From NCBI GenBank assembly GCA_003242525.1, contig QGUU01000217.1:1-5217 (forward strand): a stretch of 5,217 nt of DNA, in the 5' to 3' direction. The position numbers and the translations under genes were made by a program. This stretch comes from Pseudomonadota bacterium (GTDB lineage: Bacteria > Pseudomonadota > Alphaproteobacteria > Rhizobiales > Rhizobiaceae). Position 1 is the stretch's first letter; every line of letters starts with the position of its first letter. Positions 1 to 5,217 of the stretch are shown piece by piece. Below the pieces are notes generated by a model, which saw nothing but the letters and a program-made list of their open reading frames with translations, did not search any database and was not told the DNA's origin.

Positions 1-1539
<1,539 letters not shown>

Positions 1540-1544
1540 CATGC

Positions 1545-1550
1545 TCCTCC
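1545..1550 (-). promoter_or_regulatory. pccB Shine-Dalgarno site
   Basis: On the minus strand GGAGGA stands just before the tandem ATGATG. Counting from the end of GGAGG, the gap is 3 bases to the first ATG and 6 to the second. The second spacing is normal, so this site decides the start at 1539. Such a strong site shows pccB can be translated on its own, even if it is co-transcribed with the membrane gene upstream. Confidence 0.75.
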
Positions 1551-1609
1551 CAAGGCGGTCCAAGCCCTCGTAGACATAGGTCCGGGTCCGCGCAAGCGTG
1601 ATTGAAAAG

Positions 1610-2542
1610 TCATCTGGTATTGCGGCCTAACTGCGAGCGTTCGAAGTGAATAACGACCGGCAATGCCAGCAACAGGGGCACTATCAGATAGAGCAGGCGG
1701 AATACCAGCAGGGCCGCCAGCACGCCAACCGGATTCATCTCCGACAGTCCCGTAAGGAAAACGAATTCCAGCACGCCAAGTCCTCCAGGCGCATGAGAAA
1801 TTTGCGCGACGGAAAACGAGACGAGGAAGACCCCAAGTACCGCGAGATAGCCGGGATTGCCCGCTTCGGGCAGCGCGAAATAGATGATACCGGCCGCGGC
1901 CAACAGTTCGATCGGTCCGATCACCAGCTGGCGCGCCACGATGGGCAGGCTTGGATAATGCAGTTGGAACGGGCCGATCTTCAACGGCTTCAGATGGAGC
2001 CAGCTTCCGAAGACATAGGCGGCGACGATGGCCAGCAGGAGGACGCCAGTCCCTGCCGAGAACTGACCGTAGCCTATGTCGGAGAAGCGCTCCAGCAATG
2101 CCGGGTCGAGGATCAGGACAATGCCGGTCAGCAATATCGTGGAAAGAGCGAAGGTGATTGAACACACTGCCACCAGTACGCCTACTTCGTGCCCGCTCAG
2201 TCCGCGCGTGCCATAGGCCCGGTACCGGATGACCGCTCCCGACAGCACGGAACCGCCAATATTGTGCGACAATGCGTAGGTGGTGAACGAGCACAGCGTC
2301 ACGAACAGCCAGGAAACACGCTTTCCTATGTGCAGGAGGGCGATATGGTCGTAGCCGGCCAGGGCCGAATAGGCGGCAATCGCGCAGAGCGTGGACAGGA
2401 CCCACTGACCGGATGAAATGGCAGCGAGACCTTCGCCGACATCGTCCAACGAAATCCCGCGAAGCTCGTGGTAGAGCAGCCACAGCGAGAAGGCTACCGC
2501 GGAAATGCCGAGAGCTGGCCAGAAATGGCGCCCGACTTTCAT
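1610..2542 (-). CDS. YbhN/UPF0104-family integral membrane protein (lysylphosphatidylglycerol synthase TM-region-like)
   Basis: This 310-residue inner-membrane protein belongs to the family of E. coli YbhN and of the N-terminal flippase part of MprF (Pfam LPG_synthase_TM). It has only the membrane part, with no aminoacyl-transferase domain, so it should not make lysyl-phosphatidylglycerol itself. A role in lipid movement across the membrane is inferred from the family. Hydrophobic segments are seen near residues 8-25, 47-64, 78-96, 120-145, 164-182, 203-223, 232-248, 252-266 and 272-298. Family-type motifs are [18 protein letters not shown] (91-108), [10 protein letters not shown] (251-260) and [12 protein letters not shown] (281-292). 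The start is ATG at 2542. The nearest Shine-Dalgarno (GGAGG, 2562-2566) is 19 bases away and instead fits an upstream mini-ORF whose stop overlaps this start, so translational coupling is possible. pccB follows 70 bases downstream on the same strand with no terminator seen, so co-transcription is possible. Substrate unknown. Confidence 0.9.
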   Translation of the reverse strand: MKVGRHFWPALGISAVAFSLWLLYHELRGISLDDVGEGLAAISSGQWVLSTLCAIAAYSALAGYDHIALLHIGKRVSWLFVTLCSFTTYALSHNIGGSVLSGAVIRYRAYGTRGLSGHEVGVLVAVCSITFALSTILLTGIVLILDPALLERFSDIGYGQFSAGTGVLLLAIVAAYVFGSWLHLKPLKIGPFQLHYPSLPIVARQLVIGPIELLAAAGIIYFALPEAGNPGYLAVLGVFLVSFSVAQISHAPGGLGVLEFVFLTGLSEMNPVGVLAALLVFRLLYLIVPLLLALPVVIHFERSQLGRNTR

Positions 2543-2556
2543 GCCCGTCCGGCCAT
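2539..2556 (-). other. Five-codon mini-ORF (MAGRA) overlapping the YbhN-family start, with its Shine-Dalgarno
   Basis: On the minus strand GGAGG (2562-2566) is followed after 5 bases (ACAAT) by an ATG at 2556. The reading frame is ATG GCC GGA CGG GCA TGA, and its TGA overlaps the membrane-protein start as ATGA (2542-2539). The best ribosome site in this leader therefore serves the mini-ORF, while the membrane gene's own ATG has no well-spaced site. The frame can also be entered from an ATG at 2571, giving 11 codons, but that ATG has no Shine-Dalgarno. What is seen is the spacing and overlap; a coupling role is inference. A frame error in the sequence near here is an alternative. Confidence 0.4.
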
Positions 2557-2642
2557 ATTGTCCTCCGATTTCATTGAAGCCGACCCGCGCTGCGCGTCGA
2601 GCAATTGGAACTTGAGAAATGCATCATCAATGCCAGCAGTTC

Positions 2643-2661
2643 AACCGGTCTGATACCGGTT
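2643..2661. promoter_or_regulatory. Perfect inverted repeat AACCGGT-N5-ACCGGTT, candidate operator
   Basis: AACCGGT (2643-2649) and ACCGGTT (2655-2661) are perfect reverse complements around the 5-base spacer CTGAT. Each arm also contains ACCGGT, itself a palindrome, and the two hexamers begin 11 bases apart, close to one helical turn. This suits a dimeric DNA-binding protein on one face of the helix. It lies between divergent genes and touches the leftward -35 candidate, so it could control either or both. The cognate regulator is not visible in the window. Formation of a hairpin in RNA is an alternative, but no T tract follows. Confidence 0.5.
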
Positions 2662-2679
2662 TGGTGCTGCGGTTTGGGC

Positions 2680-2707
2680 TTGGTGATCCGACCTTCGCCT
2701 GTTAATC
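2680..2707 (+). promoter_or_regulatory. Weak candidate promoter for ppx
   Basis: TTGGTG (2680-2685) and TTAATC (2702-2707) are 16 bases apart, upstream of the ppx GTG at 2780. They match the housekeeping consensus only partly. The ACCGGT dyad lies about 20 bases upstream of the -35 box, which would suit an activator or an upstream-binding repressor. This is a by-eye guess. Confidence 0.2.
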
Positions 2708-2779
2708 TGGTGCCAACTTAAGGAACAGCTGCGCCTGCGGCGTCCGGTCTAGGTTCGCGCGGCGCGGGAAGGATCGACT

Positions 2780-4099
2780 GTGGAAGACCGCAACACCGGC
2801 GCAGGTGCGTCGGAAGCGGGCGTGGCCGGGGATATGCCGGCGCCGCGAAGTGCCGCCGCTTCGCCGTCGGCTGCCACGCCCACCCTCCCCAACGGCTCAT
2901 GGAGAGGCGGCAAAGGCCAGCCCTTGCCTGCCAAAGGGAGGAAGCGGCGCAAGCGAAGACGTGGCCGCAAGGTATTTGTCCAGTCCAGCGGTGATGCTGC
3001 ACAACAGGCGGTTACCGCTCCTCCTGAAAATGTGACCGTACCCTCGCCCCCGGTTTCGCTGCCACGAGTGGAATGCCGTCAGGCCGGGCGGGAACTTCCC
3101 GTCTTCGCCGCGCTCGACCTGGGCACGAACAATTGCCGCCTTCTCGTGGCCGTGCCGCATCGCCATGGCCGGTTCCGGGTCATCGACGCCTTCTCGCGAA
3201 TCGTCAGGTTGGGGGAGGGGCTTTCCTCCACCGGCCGTCTTGCCGACCAGGCCATGGATCGGGCTGTGGAAGCACTGAAGGTATGCGCGGAGAAGCTACG
3301 CAGCCGCACGATTCGCCGTGCACGGCTAATTGCCACCGAAGCATGCCGCAGCGCTGCAAACGGCGCCGAGTTCCTCGAAAGGGTGGAGCGAGAGGCCGGG
3401 CTAAAGCTTGAGATCATCGACCGTCACACGGAAGCGCGGCTCGCGGTCTCGGGATGCGGCTCGCTGGTCGAGCGGGGCACGCGGGGCGTGGTGCTTTTCG
3501 ATATAGGCGGGGGTTCGTCCGAGATTGCGCTGATCGATCTTTCGGGCCGCCGTTCGCCTCGGCTTGCAAATCATATCGTATCCTGGACGTCCCTTCCTGT
3601 CGGCGTCGTCTCGCTGGCGGAGCGCTATGGCGGGCGCGATGTGACCCGCGAAACGTTCCAGCGCATGGTCGATGACGTCCGGCGCCGGCTCGACGATTTC
3701 AAGGGTCGCAACAGGCTGAACCATGTTTGCTCTGGGCCGGGCTTCCACCTCCTGGGTACGTCCGGTACGGTTACCACCCTGGCCGGTGTCCATCTCGAAC
3801 TGGAGCGATACGACCGCCGCAAGGTGGACGGCCTGTGGATGAATCGCGATAGCGTGGACAGCATGATCGAGAAGCTGCTGGCCTGGGATTTCGACCAGCG
3901 CGCCGCCAACCCCTGCATCGGAGCTGACCGGGCCGATCTGGTATTGGCGGGATGCGCCATTCTCGAGGCGATCCGCCTTGTCTGGCCATCCGAGAGGCTG
4001 CGCGTTGCCGATCGCGGCCTGCGGGAGGGCATATTGAGCGAACTGATGGCGGAAGAGGGCGTCTGGAAATACCGGCGACCGGACGGAGTCCGGCCTTGA
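2780..4099 (+). CDS. ppx: Ppx/GppA-family exopolyphosphatase / guanosine pentaphosphate phosphatase
   Basis: This 439-residue ASKHA-fold phosphatase is expected to remove terminal phosphate from polyphosphate and/or convert pppGpp to ppGpp in the cytoplasm; the preferred substrate cannot be told from sequence. The phosphate-1 loop is [12 protein letters not shown] (111-122) and phosphate-2 is [12 protein letters not shown] (239-250). E218 in TEARL matches the proposed catalytic glutamate E121 of E. coli PPX, and D241 matches D143. GTSGT (326-330) and DRGLREGIL (411-419) complete the core. The protein stops after this core, so it lacks the C-terminal HD-like domain of the long E. coli enzyme, as short Ppx proteins do. 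Before the core is a tail of about 105 residues, rich in Ala/Pro and with a basic block near 52-64 ([13 protein letters not shown]), likely disordered. The start is GTG, with AAGG 7 bases upstream (2773-2776 region); an in-frame ATG at 2834 is a weaker choice. First gene of a cluster with rlmE, whose start overlaps its stop. Confidence 0.93.
   Translation: MEDRNTGAGASEAGVAGDMPAPRSAAASPSAATPTLPNGSWRGGKGQPLPAKGRKRRKRRRGRKVFVQSSGDAAQQAVTAPPENVTVPSPPVSLPRVECRQAGRELPVFAALDLGTNNCRLLVAVPHRHGRFRVIDAFSRIVRLGEGLSSTGRLADQAMDRAVEALKVCAEKLRSRTIRRARLIATEACRSAANGAEFLERVEREAGLKLEIIDRHTEARLAVSGCGSLVERGTRGVVLFDIGGGSSEIALIDLSGRRSPRLANHIVSWTSLPVGVVSLAERYGGRDVTRETFQRMVDDVRRRLDDFKGRNRLNHVCSGPGFHLLGTSGTVTTLAGVHLELERYDRRKVDGLWMNRDSVDSMIEKLLAWDFDQRAANPCIGADRADLVLAGCAILEAIRLVWPSERLRVADRGLREGILSELMAEEGVWKYRRPDGVRP
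4085..4088 (+). promoter_or_regulatory. rlmE Shine-Dalgarno inside the end of ppx
   Basis: GGAG, within the last codons of ppx, lies 7 bases before the TTG at 4096. It supports that TTG as the rlmE start over the upstream in-frame ATG at 3952, which would overlap ppx by about 150 bases and add 48 residues unlike the family. Confidence 0.6.
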
Positions 4100-4836
4100 G
4101 CAGGAAAACTGCGAAATCCGCACCCGGCGGCGTCCGCGTCCAGCGCACGCGGATCAGGAAAAAGGGCGGACTGAAGGAATCATCTCGACGCTGGCTCGAG
4201 CGACATCTGAACGATCCCTATGTGCAACGTTCGAAGGCCGAGGGCTTTCGGTCCCGGGCTGCCTACAAGCTGATCGAGATCGACGACAAGCACCATCTGC
4301 TGAAGCCGGGCATGAAGGTGATCGATCTCGGGGCGGCGCCGGGTGGCTGGTGCCAGGTTGCGGTGCAGAGAACCAAATCGACAGCGGACAACTCCCATGT
4401 CGTTGGCATCGACTACCTGGAAATGGATCCGGTGCCGGGCGCCGTTATCCTGCAGATGGATTTTCTTGATAATGACGCCCCGGGAAAACTTGTGGAGGCG
4501 CTGGGCGGCGAACCCGACATCGTGCTCTCGGACATGGCTGCTCCTACCACGGGCCATCGCCGCACGGACCATCTGCGCACCATGCATCTGTGCGAAGTGG
4601 CGGCAGATTTCGCCATGTCGGTGCTCAAGCCCGGCGGACATTTCCTGGCCAAGACCTTCCAGGGAGGCACGGAAGCCTCGCTCCTGGACGCGCTGAAGCG
4701 CAACTTTCGGTCGGTCCACCATGTGAAGCCGCCAGCCTCCCGGGAAGAATCCGTGGAGCTCTACCTTTTGGCCAAGGGCTTCAAGGGGCGTTCCTCCTCA
4801 AATGAGAGACACGAGGACCGGGGGGCAGTTTCATAA
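4096..4836 (+). CDS. rlmE: 23S rRNA (uridine2552-2'-O)-methyltransferase RlmE (FtsJ/RrmJ)
   Basis: This 246-residue SAM-dependent enzyme should methylate the 2'-OH of U2552 in the A-loop of 23S rRNA, a late step in making the large ribosomal subunit. The SAM-binding motif is [10 protein letters not shown] (76-85). The family's K-D-K-E catalytic tetrad is present: K58 (in [10 protein letters not shown]), D146 (in [11 protein letters not shown]), K186 (in FLAKTF) and E221 (in ESVELY), matching K38, D124, K164 and E199 of E. coli. The core is complete. The N-terminal tail is about 20 residues longer than in E. coli and strongly basic ([14 protein letters not shown], 14-27), probably an rRNA-contacting extension. 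The start is taken as TTG at 4096, overlapping the ppx stop as TTGA and served by GGAG 7 bases upstream. This implies translational coupling and one transcript with ppx. The last ~14 residues are polar and look like a variable tail. guaB follows after 191 bases. Confidence 0.93.
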   Translation: MSRKTAKSAPGGVRVQRTRIRKKGGLKESSRRWLERHLNDPYVQRSKAEGFRSRAAYKLIEIDDKHHLLKPGMKVIDLGAAPGGWCQVAVQRTKSTADNSHVVGIDYLEMDPVPGAVILQMDFLDNDAPGKLVEALGGEPDIVLSDMAAPTTGHRRTDHLRTMHLCEVAADFAMSVLKPGGHFLAKTFQGGTEASLLDALKRNFRSVHHVKPPASREESVELYLLAKGFKGRSSSNERHEDRGAVS

Positions 4837-4859
4837 GACGCAAGCCAATTCCCAGAACG

Positions 4860-4886
4860 CGGCGCGCTTGCGGCTGCAAGGCGCCG
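4860..4886 (+). promoter_or_regulatory. Stable hairpin after rlmE, with a competing upstream arm
   Basis: GGCGC (4861-4865) plus CTTGC (4867-4871) pair with GCAAG plus GCGCC (4876-4885) across a GGCT loop, with one bulged G at 4866 and a closing C4860-G4886 pair. It starts 24 bases after the rlmE stop. No T tract follows, so it is not a standard intrinsic terminator; mRNA 3'-end protection or a leader role is possible. GCTTGCG (4866-4872) can instead pair perfectly with CGCAAGC at 4839-4845, which would break the hairpin. Confidence 0.45.
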
Positions 4887-4940
4887 GATGTGAAAACGGG
4901 AACGTCGCACTTCCCATATTTCTTCATTCGTGTTACCAGC

Positions 4941-5217
<277 letters not shown>

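Larger units (their letters stand above)
2543..2779. promoter_or_regulatory. Divergent intergenic region between the YbhN-family gene and ppx
   Basis: These 237 bases separate two divergently read genes and must hold the promoters of both, unless either is read from further away. I see no convincing protein gene here. The region contains the ACCGGT dyad (2643-2661). A weak rightward promoter candidate is TTGGTG at 2680-2685, 16 bases, then TTAATC at 2702-2707. A weak leftward -35 candidate, TTGAAC on the minus strand (2639-2644), overlaps the edge of the dyad, but its -10 is poor. These boxes are by eye against TTGACA-type consensus and are uncertain. Confidence 0.5.

Noticed and set aside
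2722..2726. GGAAC as the -35 of a general-stress (EcfG-type) promoter before ppx
   Set aside because: No CGTT-like -10 is found 16-17 bases downstream, so the match is only a common pentamer.
3952..4095. Upstream in-frame extension of rlmE from ATG 3952
   Set aside because: It would overlap ppx by about 150 bases, lacks a good ribosome site and adds 48 residues foreign to RlmE; the TTG at 4096 has GGAG at good spacing.
3401..4123. 240-residue minus-strand open frame antisense to ppx
   Set aside because: The forward strand encodes a complete Ppx core with catalytic residues; this frame shows no family signature.

Overview
This GC-rich window most resembles a chromosomal segment of an alphaproteobacterium, probably of the order Hyphomicrobiales (rhizobia/Brucella-like). 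The grounds are the high similarity, from memory of the families, of the propionyl-CoA carboxylase beta chain, the Ppx/GppA protein with its long basic N-terminal tail and the RlmE protein to rhizobial forms, and the gene order ppx-rlmE-guaB. No database search was possible, so the assignment is inference. There are no tRNA or rRNA genes, insertion sequences, CRISPR arrays or phage genes.

Layout. The left half is read leftwards: a polytopic membrane protein of the YbhN/UPF0104 (MprF flippase-like) family (1610-2542), then after a 70-base gap pccB (1-1539), whose 3' end lies outside the window. The right half is read rightwards: ppx (2780-4099), rlmE (4096-4836, TTG start overlapping the ppx stop) and the first 63 codons of guaB (5028 onward). 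The two halves diverge from a 237-base intergenic region (2543-2779). It holds a perfect dyad, AACCGGT-N5-ACCGGTT, which is a candidate operator, and probably both promoters.

How the genes relate. Ppx/GppA (polyphosphate/pppGpp hydrolysis), RlmE (2'-O-methylation of 23S rRNA) and GuaB (first committed step of GMP synthesis) form a co-directional cluster tied to ribosomes, guanine nucleotides and the stringent response. PccB carboxylates propionyl-CoA, feeding propionate and odd-chain or branched carbon into methylmalonyl-CoA. The YbhN-like protein is probably a lipid-related membrane protein.

The most interesting non-coding feature is the 191-base rlmE-guaB gap. A terminator-like hairpin followed by TTTTCT ends 17 bases before the guaB start codon. 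The 3' arm of that hairpin (CAGCGCC) is repeated exactly 57 bases upstream, so the 5' arm can pair with either copy. This is the layout of a transcription attenuator with terminator and antiterminator states, and I know of no described element of this kind for alphaproteobacterial guaB. Smaller observations are a five-codon ORF whose stop overlaps the start of the YbhN-family gene, and an unusual C-terminal tail on PccB.
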